Source: WRMS01 sp038562165 (GTDB lineage: Bacteria; Bacillota; Peptococcia; DRI-13; UBA5745). From it: DNA of 64,000 nucleotides. The notes under the pieces were generated by a model. It was not told where the DNA came from and searched no databases. It saw nothing but the letters and a program-made list of their open reading frames with translations. Location: the NCBI GenBank assembly GCA_038562165.1, contig JBCFAO010000017.1:10460-74459 (forward strand). Direction: 5' to 3'. This document shows, piece by piece, positions 51,983 through 60,026 of the stretch. Both the position numbers and the translations under genes were made by a program. The stretch's first letter is position 1. Each line of letters opens with the position of its first letter.

Positions 51983-53419
51983 CTAAAACTTGCGGTGGAA
52001 GAGATTGTCAGGGTCCCGAAGATTTTCTACGGTGGCGATGCCCAGATTTTCTAAAAGCTCCAGAACAAAGGGGTTGTCGGCGGGAGTTTCATAAGGAGCG
52101 TCTTTGCTGTAAGCTGTGATTAAAGGCCGGCTGATGTCCCTGGCGGTCAACACTGCCGGGCCGCCGGCGCAGCCGCCGTTGCAGCCCATGCCCTCAATAA
52201 AGTTGGCCCCTTGGAGGCCTTGTTGTACTTCTTCCAGCAATGCTTTGCAGCCGGCGACACCGTCGGCTTGCTTTGCTTTTAAAGGGATTTTTCTTCCCGG
52301 CCGCAGCCGGCTTAGAGTATCCCGGACGGCTTGGCTGACGCCGCCGCTGACGGCGTAGATTCTGCCGCCGGCGGAGGTGTTTTCCCTGGCATCCGGAGCA
52401 AAATCGGCAGGAATAATCTCTGCCTCCCGGAAAAGCTCCGCCGTTTCCTTAAAAGTGAGAACATGATCGATAGCCCCCGCCAGATCCGGCTCCCGGGCTT
52501 CCGCCTTTTTGGCCAGGCAAGGTCCTACAAAAACGGTTTTGGCTTCCGGCAATAATTGCTTGATTGTGCGTCCGGCAGCGATCATAGGGGAGACGGAAGG
52601 GGGGATATGGGAAATCAGATGAGCATATTTTTTGCGGATCATCGCCAGCCAAACGGGACAGCAACAACTGGTGAGCAGGTAATCCTCCTCATTTTTTATG
52701 GCTTCATCGAATTCCAAGGCTTCCTTGAGGGTCAGGATATCGGCAAAAAGCGCCACTTCCACCATGCCGGCAAAGCCCAGACTTTTGAAGGCCGCCCGCA
52801 GCCGCCCGGCGCTGTCTTCATCGGTATCTCCGTCAAATTGGCCGATGAAGGCCGGCGCTACTAAAGCATATACGGGAGCGGGCTGCTGCAAAAGCTCCAA
52901 TACCGGAAATAAATCTTTGCGGGCAGCCAAATTGCTTCTTAGCTCTCTGATCAACCCGGCGTCCGGTTCTGCGCCTTGTGCGGCGGCAGACTCACCGGCA
53001 GAACCAGCCACAGGCTTTCCGGCAGACCTGCCGGCAGGTTCTGCGTCCGCTTTTCCGGCAGATTCTTCGTCAAGCTCCTGAGAAAACCGGGGGCTAGCGG
53101 CGGCAGAAGGCCTGGTCCGGCAGGCGCAGGCCTCGAGGCAGAGGCCGCAGCCGGTGCAGTGCTGGCCGTCAATAACGCCGTTGTTGTCATCGTCACGGCT
53201 GATGGCGTCAAAGGGGCAAACTGCCTCACAGGGCGCTTGCTTGCCTGTTTTTTCTCCGGACTGTCTGGCATTGTCCGCTTCTTCGCAGTCACAAGGGCCT
53301 TTGCGCCACACCGGCGGCAGATTGCCGGGCTCCAGCAGGCAATTGAGCTGCCGGGGATCGAGAACGTCCTTTACCGTTTTTTCATGGAGGGAATTATATA
53401 ATTTCTCAAGAGTAACCAT
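51983..53419 (-). CDS. [FeFe]-hydrogenase-like iron-sulfur protein
   Basis: The 478-residue protein has an N-terminal ferredoxin-like region (CEAVCP, CTGCGLCLEACAC) and a low-complexity Ala/Gly/Glu linker (about 112-150). The hydrogenase domain follows, with three H-cluster motifs: TSCCCPVW, PCLAKKAE and EGMGCNGGCAGGP. The first motif has an extra Cys compared with the usual TSCCPxW. It may be a monomeric or sensory-type hydrogenase. No maturase or NuoE/F-like partner is nearby. The ATG at 53419 follows GGGGAGGCG. Confidence 0.84.
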   Translation of the reverse strand: MVTLEKLYNSLHEKTVKDVLDPRQLNCLLEPGNLPPVWRKGPCDCEEADNARQSGEKTGKQAPCEAVCPFDAISRDDDNNGVIDGQHCTGCGLCLEACACRTRPSAAASPRFSQELDEESAGKADAEPAGRSAGKPVAGSAGESAAAQGAEPDAGLIRELRSNLAARKDLFPVLELLQQPAPVYALVAPAFIGQFDGDTDEDSAGRLRAAFKSLGFAGMVEVALFADILTLKEALEFDEAIKNEEDYLLTSCCCPVWLAMIRKKYAHLISHIPPSVSPMIAAGRTIKQLLPEAKTVFVGPCLAKKAEAREPDLAGAIDHVLTFKETAELFREAEIIPADFAPDARENTSAGGRIYAVSGGVSQAVRDTLSRLRPGRKIPLKAKQADGVAGCKALLEEVQQGLQGANFIEGMGCNGGCAGGPAVLTARDISRPLITAYSKDAPYETPADNPFVLELLENLGIATVENLRDPDNLFHRKF

Positions 53420-53447
53420 GGCGCCTCCCCAATTCATTATTTATCGG

Positions 53448-54083
53448 TTAGCTTTCCTCTTTGAATTCCTTCTTATTATATATTATTAAACCTAGGAAGT
53501 AAAAAAGAAACAAAAGCAGCAAAACCGGTAAAAAGGCCAGATAAAAGGGGAGCTCGGATAGATAAAGAGCGATGCCTAACAGAACATCTCTGTGGTTCAT
53601 CGTGAAGATGAAAAAGCCTACGTAAAACAGGATATTGACGATCCTGGCTTTTTGGGTGCCCAGGCAGAGATTAAAGGGCAGCATTATCGACAGATAGATA
53701 ATCCCTACGCCGATGCCCAGCAATATGTTGATAGCCAGGCCCCCGGCAGTAAAATCCGGCGGGGTAAAAAAAGAGGATAGCCAGGCCACAAGGCCCATAA
53801 CTGCGCTGAGAAAAAACAGGAGGCTAAAGCCGAAGAGATAGCTGGAGTTATAAATTTGACTGCGGTTTACCGGCAGGGCGCAATAAAAATGATGGACGCT
53901 GGAGGCCTGGTCATAAGAGAGCACCGAAAAAACGGCGGCGTAAACGCTGATGATGATACCGGCGCTAAAAAGTATAGGGATGACGCTGAAAACCAGACTG
54001 GCTACGGCAAAGAGCAGCATAGTTCTTTTTAAGGCCAGCAGCTTGATGTAATCGGATTTTACTAAAGAAAATACAGGATTCAT
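53448..54083 (-). CDS. ABC-2 type transporter permease
   Basis: The 211-residue membrane protein has about six hydrophobic segments and the ABC-2 pattern (SYDQASSVHHFYCALPVNRSQIYNSSYL). Such permeases pair with YtrB/BcrA-type ATPases in cell-envelope stress responses. Its start overlaps the ATPase stop by four bases (ATGA). Cargo is unknown. Confidence 0.85.
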   Translation of the reverse strand: MNPVFSLVKSDYIKLLALKRTMLLFAVASLVFSVIPILFSAGIIISVYAAVFSVLSYDQASSVHHFYCALPVNRSQIYNSSYLFGFSLLFFLSAVMGLVAWLSSFFTPPDFTAGGLAINILLGIGVGIIYLSIMLPFNLCLGTQKARIVNILFYVGFFIFTMNHRDVLLGIALYLSELPFYLAFLPVLLLLFLFYFLGLIIYNKKEFKEES

Positions 54084-54946
54084 TTTTGCTCACCTCTTAT
54101 ATAATTGATAAAAATATCCTCCAGGGCCGGCAGATCATAGACAAAGGCGTCGCCGGCCAAGGCTTGGAAGGCCGGAAAATCCGTAGTCAGACCGGAAAAA
54201 CCAAAGCCGTTGTCCTGGATGTTTAGCAGCAGGCTGCGGCAGGCAGCCGTCAGATTTTTGCTGTCTCCTTTAACCAGGCGGTGGGTATCCATCAGCTGGT
54301 CTTTTGGCGTCAGCTCCATCATCAGCTTGCCTTTGTGGATAAAAAGAATGTAGTCGGCGATTTTGTCCAGATCCGAGGTGATGTGGCTGGAAAAGAAAAC
54401 GGTGACGCCCTCCTGCTCCAGCTCCTGCCGCAGAATATCCAGAAATTCCTGGCGGATCAGGGGGTCCAGATTGGCGGTGGGTTCATCCATCAGTAAAAGC
54501 CGGGGATGGTGAGCCAGGGCCAGGCAAAGAGCAAAGACCTTTTGCTGGCCGCTAGAGAGATTTTTGTAAGGCTTTTTGAGATTCAGGTCAAAATAGCGGA
54601 TATGGCGTTGAAAGCGTTCCTGGTCCCAACTGGGAAAAAAGGCGCGGTATATAGCTTGAATCTGGGCTAACGTGGCCTGGGGCAGAAAACCGGACCGGTC
54701 TCCCACATAGGCTATTTCCTGTTTAAAGCTTTGGTCTTTTTGCCGGCTGTCCGTACCCAGCAAGGAAATCTTGCCGGCATCGGGAAATAGCCCGTTCATC
54801 ATCAGCTTGATAGTAGTGGTTTTACCGGCTCCATTCTCACCGATAAAGCCGGTGACATAGCCCTGGGGTATGTTAAGACTGGGAATGGATAAATGAAAAT
54901 TGCCCAGGGCTTTTTCAAGACCCCTTATGGTAATGGCATTGGTCAT
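54080..54946 (-). CDS. ytrB: YtrB/BcrA-type ABC transporter ATPase
   Basis: The 288-residue ATPase has GENGAGKTT, LSSGQQKVFALCLALAHHP and LLMDEPTANLD, followed by the H-loop SSHI. It drives the adjacent ABC-2 permease. A GntR regulator gene lies 67 bases upstream on the same strand. This regulator-ATPase-permease order resembles the antibiotic-responsive ytr operon of Bacillus. Confidence 0.9.
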   Translation of the reverse strand: MTNAITIRGLEKALGNFHLSIPSLNIPQGYVTGFIGENGAGKTTTIKLMMNGLFPDAGKISLLGTDSRQKDQSFKQEIAYVGDRSGFLPQATLAQIQAIYRAFFPSWDQERFQRHIRYFDLNLKKPYKNLSSGQQKVFALCLALAHHPRLLLMDEPTANLDPLIRQEFLDILRQELEQEGVTVFFSSHITSDLDKIADYILFIHKGKLMMELTPKDQLMDTHRLVKGDSKNLTAACRSLLLNIQDNGFGFSGLTTDFPAFQALAGDAFVYDLPALEDIFINYIRGEQK

Positions 54947-55013
54947 TATGTATACCTGCTTTCTTTTAAATATTTTGCTAAATTTCTTAGTAGGTTTTTT
55001 GTTAGGGCTTTTG

Positions 55014-55382
55014 CTAGACTTCTTGATCCCGGATCAGGCGGCAGACCTCCGACCTGGTGACGCCAGCATCTTCAAAAGAGCGAAGCAATTCCACCAATTC
55101 TCCTTTCAGCTGAAGCAAATGACTTTCCGTTAAAGCAGCTACTCCATCCACAGAAACAAAGGTGCCTTTGCCGGGAGTGGTAAATAGATAACCTTCTTTT
55201 TCTAAATCATCATAGGCTCTTTTAACGGTGATAATGCTGGTGGCCAGAGAGGCGGCCAGGCTGCGAATGGAAGGCAAAGGCTGGCCCGGCTGCAGCTCGC
55301 CGCTGTGGATGGCCGTCTTCAGTTGCTGCTCCAGTTGCTCATATAAAGGAACCGGTGAGCTGTTGGATAAAATAAGATTCAC
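55014..55382 (-). CDS. ytrA: YtrA-type GntR regulator
   Basis: The 122-residue regulator has a winged helix (QPLPSIRSLAASLATSIITVKRAYDDLEKEGYL) and a short C-terminal helical tail, the compact YtrA layout without a ligand domain. It precedes the ABC genes and probably represses the operon through half-sites AACTGT/ACAGTT at 55442-55478. The start follows AGGAGGCCC. Confidence 0.92.
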   Translation of the reverse strand: MNLILSNSSPVPLYEQLEQQLKTAIHSGELQPGQPLPSIRSLAASLATSIITVKRAYDDLEKEGYLFTTPGKGTFVSVDGVAALTESHLLQLKGELVELLRSFEDAGVTRSEVCRLIRDQEV

Positions 55383-55441
55383 ATCAGGGCCTCCTTATTG
55401 TGCTTGCCTTAGGGCCAATTCAGAAAGGCCCTTGCGTATAT

Positions 55442-55478
55442 AACTGTAACTAACTGTATATATATAATATGCACAGTT
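55442..55478. promoter_or_regulatory. Likely operator of the ytr-type operon
   Basis: AACTGT occurs at 55442 and 55452, exactly ten bases apart, and the inverted ACAGTT at 55473. They surround TATATATATAATAT, which can serve as a -10 region. The arrangement fits a GntR dimer site over the promoter. Confidence 0.55.
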
Positions 55479-55529
55479 GGGGAAAAAGTCAAGATGGAAA
55501 GATAATGTTATTGGATGAAAAATGCGGGC

Positions 55530-55583
55530 AAGAGCATGAGTAAAACCTCCTGCTTATTTACCAAGATGTTTACTCATGCTCTT
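55530..55583. repeat. 15-bp perfect inverted repeat
   Basis: AAGAGCATGAGTAAA and TTTACTCATGCTCTT flank a 24-base loop between the divergent ytrA and SRP RNA promoters. No T-run follows. It could be a protein-binding site or hairpin; the role is unknown. Confidence 0.65.
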
Positions 55584-55606
55584 ACTGTAATGGAAAATAA
55601 AAAGAA

Positions 55607-55635
55607 TTGTCTTTGCCGGGAAAGTATGCGATAAT
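55607..55635 (+). promoter_or_regulatory. Promoter of the SRP RNA gene
   Basis: TTGTCT, 17 bases, GATAAT; the RNA would begin about six bases later. Confidence 0.75.
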
Positions 55636-55639
55636 AGCG

Positions 55640-55912
55640 GTACCGTACTACATGGGGAGCTGGCGGTGCCCTGTACCCGCAAACCGCCTTAGCGGGGTGG
55701 AGTTCCCCGGCCCAGGGCCAGCCTTGTGGAGTCTGACCCAGGTAAGCAGCGTTGACGATTGGGTCCTGCGCAACAAAAATTTGTGAACCCTGTCAGGTCC
55801 GGAAGGAAGCAGCAGTAAGCAAACTCTTTTGTGTGCCGCAGGGCAGCCTGATTTGAGCCGGCTGCCTGGGTAACGTCCGGAAGGTTTGGTTCGAAGCCGG
55901 GGTGTACGGTTT
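55640..55912 (+). ncRNA. ffs: Signal recognition particle RNA (large bacterial type)
   Basis: The conserved domain IV hairpin is present (GTCAGGTCCGGAAGGAAGCAGC). Terminal sequences ACCGTAC and GTACGGT pair, and GGGTAACGTCCGGAAGG matches the Alu-side region, giving a length near 270 nt as in Bacillus scRNA. A T-run follows. The RNA binds Ffh and guides membrane proteins to the translocon. Confidence 0.95.
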
Positions 55913-56069
55913 TTTTGCGCAATTTTTTATTGTTAACCTGAAGGGGGGCAATAGGTTATAGTCTAATTCCCCCCAAAATTAAATCTATTGGCATATCCCA
56001 AATATAGAGCGCTTGGCTGTACCCCTCCCTACTAGGGAGGGGTACTAAGCTTGTCCGAAGCTCAATTTT
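55913..56069. other. Gene-free region between SRP RNA and codY, left part
   Basis: From the SRP RNA to codY (about 560 bases) no gene is visible. It holds the SRP terminator, a 12-base hairpin (56019-56045), repeat array 3 (56070-56291) and, near 56327, a weaker GTCTCAAATT/AATTTGAG inverted repeat. Confidence 0.5.
56019..56045. repeat. Perfect 12-bp hairpin
   Basis: GTACCCCTCCCT-ACT-AGGGAGGGGTAC is a very stable stem with a three-base loop and no T-run. It lies 25 bases ahead of the first repeat copy of array 3. Confidence 0.75.
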
Positions 56070-56291
56070 GTGCAAAAATGCAGGTTTGTCTTAGTTTGCA
56101 GACCCTGCCAGAAGCAATTTTAAGTAATTTTGCCAGTTAGGTAGTGGACTGATTTCTGACAGGACTCTAAATACAGCCATAACATATCTTTCTACCCGTT
56201 TTATGGGCCTCCATAGCTCTAAGGGGTGTCTACCAACCTGCATTTTTGCACATTTCCGAAGACAAAGATTAACAAACCTGCATTTTTGCTC
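56070..56291. repeat. Array 3 of the dispersed repeat: one forward and two reverse copies
   Basis: The forward copy GTGCAAAAATGCAGGTTTGT is at 56070-56089. Reverse copies ACCAACCTGCATTTTTGCAC (56232-56251) and ACAAACCTGCATTTTTGCTC (56272-56291) start 40 bases apart. Forward is left and reverse is right, as in the other arrays. All three share the core TGCATTTTTGC, which differs from that of array 1. Confidence 0.88.
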
Positions 56292-56471
56292 AAGTGGAAG
56301 CAAGACGTGGCGCAATACAAAGGAGGCCGTCTCAAATTTAGTCTTTCAAACCAATTTGAGGCAGCGGTCTGAAAAATTTATCAACGTTATATTCCAGGTA
56401 ATGTATATATTTGAAATTTAAGGGAATGCTGTGTACAAGAACAAATAATCAAAATAAAAGGAGATATGACT

Positions 56472-57215
56472 ATGGAGATTGAAATTTTATTGGAAAAAAC
56501 CAGACGCTTAAATCAATTGCTGCAAAAAGCGGCAGGTCAGATGATTAGCCTTACGGAATTGGCCCAGTCCCTGAGGATACTGACGGAGGCGCAAGTCTAT
56601 ATTCTCGATGGTAAAGGTAATTTGCTGGGACAAGCAGGTGAAGGTGAATTCAGCCAGACCCAGATTCTGCCGGAAGAGGTTAAAGAGGGGGTAATGAAGC
56701 CCCAGGCTCTGGAATGGATTAATAATCAGATGAAGGCCGAGGCCAATTTAGCCAGAAAGGGCCGGGAGGGCTACTGCCTGGTAGTGCCGGCTCTGGGAGC
56801 TTCCGGCAGGATTGCTACCGTGATCTATATTCGGGATGAAAAGAACTTCGAAAGCGGCGATATGTTGTTGGCGGAGTATGGAGCTAATGTAGCGGCCATG
56901 CAGATTCAGAGAAATCTGGAGCAGAAGCTGGAACTGGACGCCAGAAAGAAAACAGTAGTACAGCTAGCCTTAGAGGTGCTGTCTTATTCGGAATTGGAAG
57001 CAGTCAAACACATCTTTAATGAAATCGACGGCAGCGAAGGCTTTTTGGTAGCCAGCAAGCTGGCCGAGGAGTACCGCCTTACCCGTTCGGTGATCGTCAA
57101 CGCCCTGCGGAAGCTGGAAAGCGCCGGCGTCATTGATGCCCGTTCCTTAGGCATGAAGGGTACCTATATCAAAGTATTGAACGACTTCCTATATCAGGAG
57201 CTGGCGGCAATTTAA
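56472..57215 (+). CDS. codY: CodY, GTP- and branched-chain-amino-acid-sensing global repressor
   Basis: The 247-residue protein has the N-terminal GAF-type sensing domain (LLEKTRRLNQLLQ; VIYIRDEKNFESGDMLLAEYGANVAAMQI near its end) and the near-invariant CodY helix-turn-helix (SRSVIVNALRKLESAGVI-type: TRSVIVNALRKLESAGVIDA, RSLGMKGTYIKVLN). It controls nutrient-response genes in Bacillota. The second ATG, at 56472, has proper spacing from GGAG; the one at 56466 is too close. Unlike Bacillus, it is not in an operon with clpY/clpQ/xerC. Confidence 0.95.
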   Translation: MEIEILLEKTRRLNQLLQKAAGQMISLTELAQSLRILTEAQVYILDGKGNLLGQAGEGEFSQTQILPEEVKEGVMKPQALEWINNQMKAEANLARKGREGYCLVVPALGASGRIATVIYIRDEKNFESGDMLLAEYGANVAAMQIQRNLEQKLELDARKKTVVQLALEVLSYSELEAVKHIFNEIDGSEGFLVASKLAEEYRLTRSVIVNALRKLESAGVIDARSLGMKGTYIKVLNDFLYQELAAI

Positions 57216-57278
57216 ATAAACATCCGGATCGCCGGAATTCCGGAAGGGAAATGTAATATTCTGGATAATATTTAAACC

Positions 57279-58127
57279 ATGGATAAGAAACTGATTCCTT
57301 CGCCCTTCAATCTATCTTTCAATGTCATCAAGCATAGTCTGGTGGAAAGCCTGTTTCCCCAAGTGCGCAACTGCTTATTTTGCGGTGGCCGCATTCTGGG
57401 AAACAGGCTTTCTGCCGGTCTTTGTCCTCAATGCCTCCTTGATTGGCTGCGGCTCCGGCAGAATGCCGTCATCTGCCCTTTCTGCGGCAGCTTCGATAGC
57501 GGCCAACCTTGCCGGGGTCCCTGCGGCGGCCGGCGGGAGATTGGCAAAATGGCCAGCCTGGACAGTACAAGTGCGGCAGTACCCTATACCGGTTTGTACC
57601 GGCAGCAGATGATGGCTTTCAAATACAATGGGCGGCGGGAGCTGGCCCTGCCTATGGGTTTTTTGATGTCCAAAACCTGGGAAGCCCGGGGCCGTCAACT
57701 GCCAACGGATACCGGACTTTGTTTAGTACCTGTGCCTATGCATCAGGCAAAGGAAGCGGCCAGAGGATATAATCAAAGCCGCCTTTTGGCTGAGGTTATC
57801 AGCCGCCAACTGAAACTGCCGGTGCAAGAACTCCTTTGGCGGCCTCTGCCGGGACAGGTGCAGGCAGGTTTGGACAAGAAACAGCGCCGCCAGGTTTTGG
57901 ACCAAGTCTTTCAATGGGCTGGCGCCGAGGCTGGGATCAAAACGGCAAGTCCCCGCAGCGGCAAAAGACGGTACTCAGCCGTTATCCTTGTGGACGACGT
58001 AGTCACTACCGGCGCCACTTTAGAAAGCTGTGGACAAATTTTGCGGCAGCAAGGCTATAACCCTATATGGGGATTAACTTTTGCCGGCGGCAGCGGCTCT
58101 GGCATAAAATATCCATTAAAAACCTAA
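57279..58127 (+). CDS. comFC: ComFC-like amidophosphoribosyltransferase-fold protein
   Basis: The 282-residue protein has an N-terminal zinc region (CLFCGGR, CPQC, CPFCGS, CRGPCGG) and a C-terminal phosphoribosyltransferase domain with VPVPMHQAKEAARGYNQS and the PRPP motif VILVDDVVTTGAT. ComFC proteins act in DNA uptake during natural transformation, although many bacteria keep them for other reasons. The ribosome site (GGATAAT) is weak. ComFA is not adjacent. Confidence 0.88.
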   Translation: MDKKLIPSPFNLSFNVIKHSLVESLFPQVRNCLFCGGRILGNRLSAGLCPQCLLDWLRLRQNAVICPFCGSFDSGQPCRGPCGGRREIGKMASLDSTSAAVPYTGLYRQQMMAFKYNGRRELALPMGFLMSKTWEARGRQLPTDTGLCLVPVPMHQAKEAARGYNQSRLLAEVISRQLKLPVQELLWRPLPGQVQAGLDKKQRRQVLDQVFQWAGAEAGIKTASPRSGKRRYSAVILVDDVVTTGATLESCGQILRQQGYNPIWGLTFAGGSGSGIKYPLKT

Positions 58128-58312
58128 AAAAGATATCAAACTTAAATAAGCTGATGCTCTATAGGTTTTTGCTGTTTTTCACAAGGAAAAAATCTCGATA
58201 AAACCTGACTTTTTTCAATAATTTCAGCTTTTTTATACGCATTAAACAAAGAGTAAAAAAGTCATGTAATCCATGGACATAATCTTTATAAAAGCTGTTT
58301 GTCAAGAAGTAT
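58128..58312. other. AT-rich part of a 510-base gene-free region
   Basis: No gene lies between comFC and the cold-shock gene. This part is AT-rich with a further partial DnaA-box match (TTTTTCACA near 58174). The DnaA boxes, a hairpin and the csp promoter and leader follow. Confidence 0.45.
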
Positions 58313-58373
58313 TTTTCCACATATTTTTCTCAAGAACGGCAAGTTATTCACAAAGTTGTCCACATTATCCACA
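58313..58373 (+). promoter_or_regulatory. Cluster of four DnaA-box-like sites
   Basis: TTTTCCACA (58313), TTATTCACA (58344), TTGTCCACA (58356) and the perfect box TTATCCACA (58365) lie in one orientation within 61 bases. The last three start 12 and 9 bases apart. Sites this dense normally mark oriC or DnaA-titrating regions. No replication gene is nearby. Confidence 0.6.
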
Positions 58374-58571
58374 CTTTTGCACAACAAAACTATCTATGCA
58401 TAAAGCTTATAATCTGAAAAAGGAGTGTTCCCGGAGAGGACAATTTTGTTGAACAATTCCAGCAGATGTCAATTATAGAAAAGTATTAAACTGCTAATTT
58501 TGTCTATTTTTTTGCTGTTATTCCCGTTTGACATTTTCATTTGCCGATGCTATACTCTGATGGATGACTTG

Positions 58572-58598
58572 CGGCGAAAGCTTTTAAGGCCTTCGCCG
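58572..58598 (+). other. Hairpin in the cold-shock mRNA leader
   Basis: CGGCGAA and TTCGCCG pair around a 13-base loop about 40 bases before the cspA start. Structured leaders regulate cold-shock mRNAs in many bacteria. Confidence 0.5.
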
Positions 58599-58637
58599 TC
58601 TTCAATTTCCGTATTATGTTTTGGGAGGAATTAAAAC

Positions 58638-58835
58638 ATGCAAGGCAAAGTAAAGTGGTTTAACAAGGAAAAAGGCTTCGGTTTCATCGAACGGGAAGAT
58701 GGCAATGATGTGTTTGTCCATTTCTCAGCTATTCAGCAGGACGGCTTCAAGACTCTTCAAGAAGGTGAAACTGTCGAGTTTGATATAGTTGAAGGACCTA
58801 AAGGGCTGCAGGCTGCCAACGTAATGAAGGCCTAA
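58638..58835 (+). CDS. cspA: Cold-shock protein, CspA family
   Basis: The 65-residue protein is a single cold-shock domain with both RNA-binding motifs, KGFGFIE and VFVHF. It binds single-stranded nucleic acids and melts mRNA structure. The ATG follows GGGAGGAA. It is a lone gene with a terminator behind it. Confidence 0.96.
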   Translation: MQGKVKWFNKEKGFGFIEREDGNDVFVHFSAIQQDGFKTLQEGETVEFDIVEGPKGLQAANVMKA

Positions 58836-58859
58836 GGCACAAAGTAAAGAAACCAAACA

Positions 58860-58884
58860 GGAGCCCGGTAAGGGCTCCTTTTTT
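58860..58884 (+). terminator. Terminator after cspA
   Basis: GGAGCCC and GGGCTCC form the stem around GGTAA; TTTTTT follows. Confidence 0.9.
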
Positions 58885-58887
58885 ATA

Positions 58888-58935
58888 CAAAAAAAGCGCC
58901 TCGGGACAGGCCGGGCCGGACTATCCCGAGACGCT
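58888..58935 (-). terminator. Terminator after ribU
   Basis: On the minus strand AGCGTCTCGGGATAG pairs with CTGTCCCGAGGCGCT, followed by TTTTTTT. Confidence 0.88.
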
Positions 58936-58958
58936 AAATAAGGTTGTAAAATTAAAAA

Positions 58959-59609
58959 TTAAATGACACCTTGCAAGGCCAAAACCAGCAATATGCAGGT
59001 GGCCAGAAGGACGGCGGCAACCAGTAAAACGCCGGTGTGCTTTTTCTCCCCTTGGGGGCCGCCGGTAGAGGGAGGGATTAGGTTGGCTTTGCGTAAAGCC
59101 CTGACCACCGGCTTGTAAATCAGTATAGTGAGGGTGCAGTTCAGCCCCATTTTCAACAGATTGAAGGGCAGAATAGCCGGCAGCAGCAAAGGGACCACCT
59201 CATCCCGGGCCAGCCCCATAAAAATAGGGGTCAACAGATAATTCCACAGCATCATGACGACAGTGGCCAAAACACCGCCGCTGATCAGCCCGGTAATCGC
59301 CCCTGATAAGGTTTGCTTCTTTTTATAAATGAAGGCGGCGGTGCAGGCAAAGGAAGCGGAGGCCAGCAGATTCATGACAAAGCCGATTGGACCGGTGTCG
59401 CTGACGGTGACCATTTCCATAAAGGCTACCACCACAGCCATGGAAAGGGCCGCCAAGGGGCCATAGATGAAACCGCCGATAGCGATGATCACGTCTTTTG
59501 CCTCATACTTAAGGAAAAGGACGACGGGAATACGGCCGAAAACCATGACCACATAAGAGATTGCGCTGAGAAGGGCCAGATTGACCAGCATTTTGGTACG
59601 GGACGGCAT
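58959..59609 (-). CDS. ribU: Riboflavin ECF transporter S component
   Basis: The 216-residue membrane protein has six hydrophobic segments and RibU features (VFGRIPVVLFLKYEAKDVIIAIGGFIYGP; VNLLASASF-like MNLLASASFACTAAFIYKKK). It binds riboflavin and works with a shared ECF energising module that is encoded elsewhere. An FMN riboswitch upstream confirms the substrate. The ATG at 59609 follows GAGGTG. A hydrophilic loop and a final helix extend the C terminus. Confidence 0.92.
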   Translation of the reverse strand: MPSRTKMLVNLALLSAISYVVMVFGRIPVVLFLKYEAKDVIIAIGGFIYGPLAALSMAVVVAFMEMVTVSDTGPIGFVMNLLASASFACTAAFIYKKKQTLSGAITGLISGGVLATVVMMLWNYLLTPIFMGLARDEVVPLLLPAILPFNLLKMGLNCTLTILIYKPVVRALRKANLIPPSTGGPQGEKKHTGVLLVAAVLLATCILLVLALQGVI

Positions 59610-59637
59610 ATACAAACACCTCGCAAATAAAAGTAAC

Positions 59638-59662
59638 ACCTGAACGTTGTGTCATTCAGGTG
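59638..59662 (-). other. Hairpin between the FMN aptamer and ribU
   Basis: CACCTGAA and TTCAGGTG form an eight-base stem followed by GTTACTTTTATTT. It may act as the riboswitch terminator, or its CACCT may pair with the GAGGTG ribosome site. Confidence 0.5.
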
Positions 59663-59715
59663 CTAAACTGACAGCTTGAAGGCGTTACAAAAAACGCTCA
59701 AACCTACGGTCGGCA

Positions 59716-59828
59716 ACATCTTCTTTCATCCAGACTATAACTGTCGGTATTGGAGTTGCACCAATTCTGCGCCGGAAGCGCTCGCGGACTGTACCGCCGA
59801 TCGGGAATTTCACCCTGCCCTGAAGACT
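59716..59828 (-). ncRNA. FMN riboswitch (RFN element)
   Basis: The minus strand carries the conserved blocks CTTCAGGGCAGGGTGAAATT, CCCGATCGGCGGT, AGTCCGCGAG, GGTGCAACTCC and CCGACAGTTATAGTCTGGAT, followed by GAAAGAAGATG. It should reduce ribU expression when FMN is plentiful. Confidence 0.96.
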
Positions 59829-59956
59829 TACGCTGTTCAATTGTCCTTAATTATTATAACACTGTCAAAATCTTATTTCAATAGTTGAATTTTTAGTGAA
59901 GAATTAAGGCTGGAGAAGGAATTTCCTTTAAAATAGGGAATATTATATTCATGCAC

Positions 59957-59997
59957 ATGATTGGGCCGGCTTTTGGTTTTTCGCCGGTTGCAATCAT
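59957..59997 (+). other. Hairpin in the hpf leader
   Basis: ATGATTG with CAATCAT and CCGGC with GCCGG stack into an interrupted stem that ends 29 bases before the hpf start. The role is unknown. Confidence 0.45.
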
Positions 59998-60026
59998 AAG
60001 CGAACTTACTTGGAGGTGACTTTAAG

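Noticed and set aside
58313..58373. Chromosomal origin of replication
   Set aside because: DnaA boxes are present, but dnaA, dnaN, recF or gyrB are not nearby and no clear unwinding element was identified; kept only as a DnaA-box cluster.
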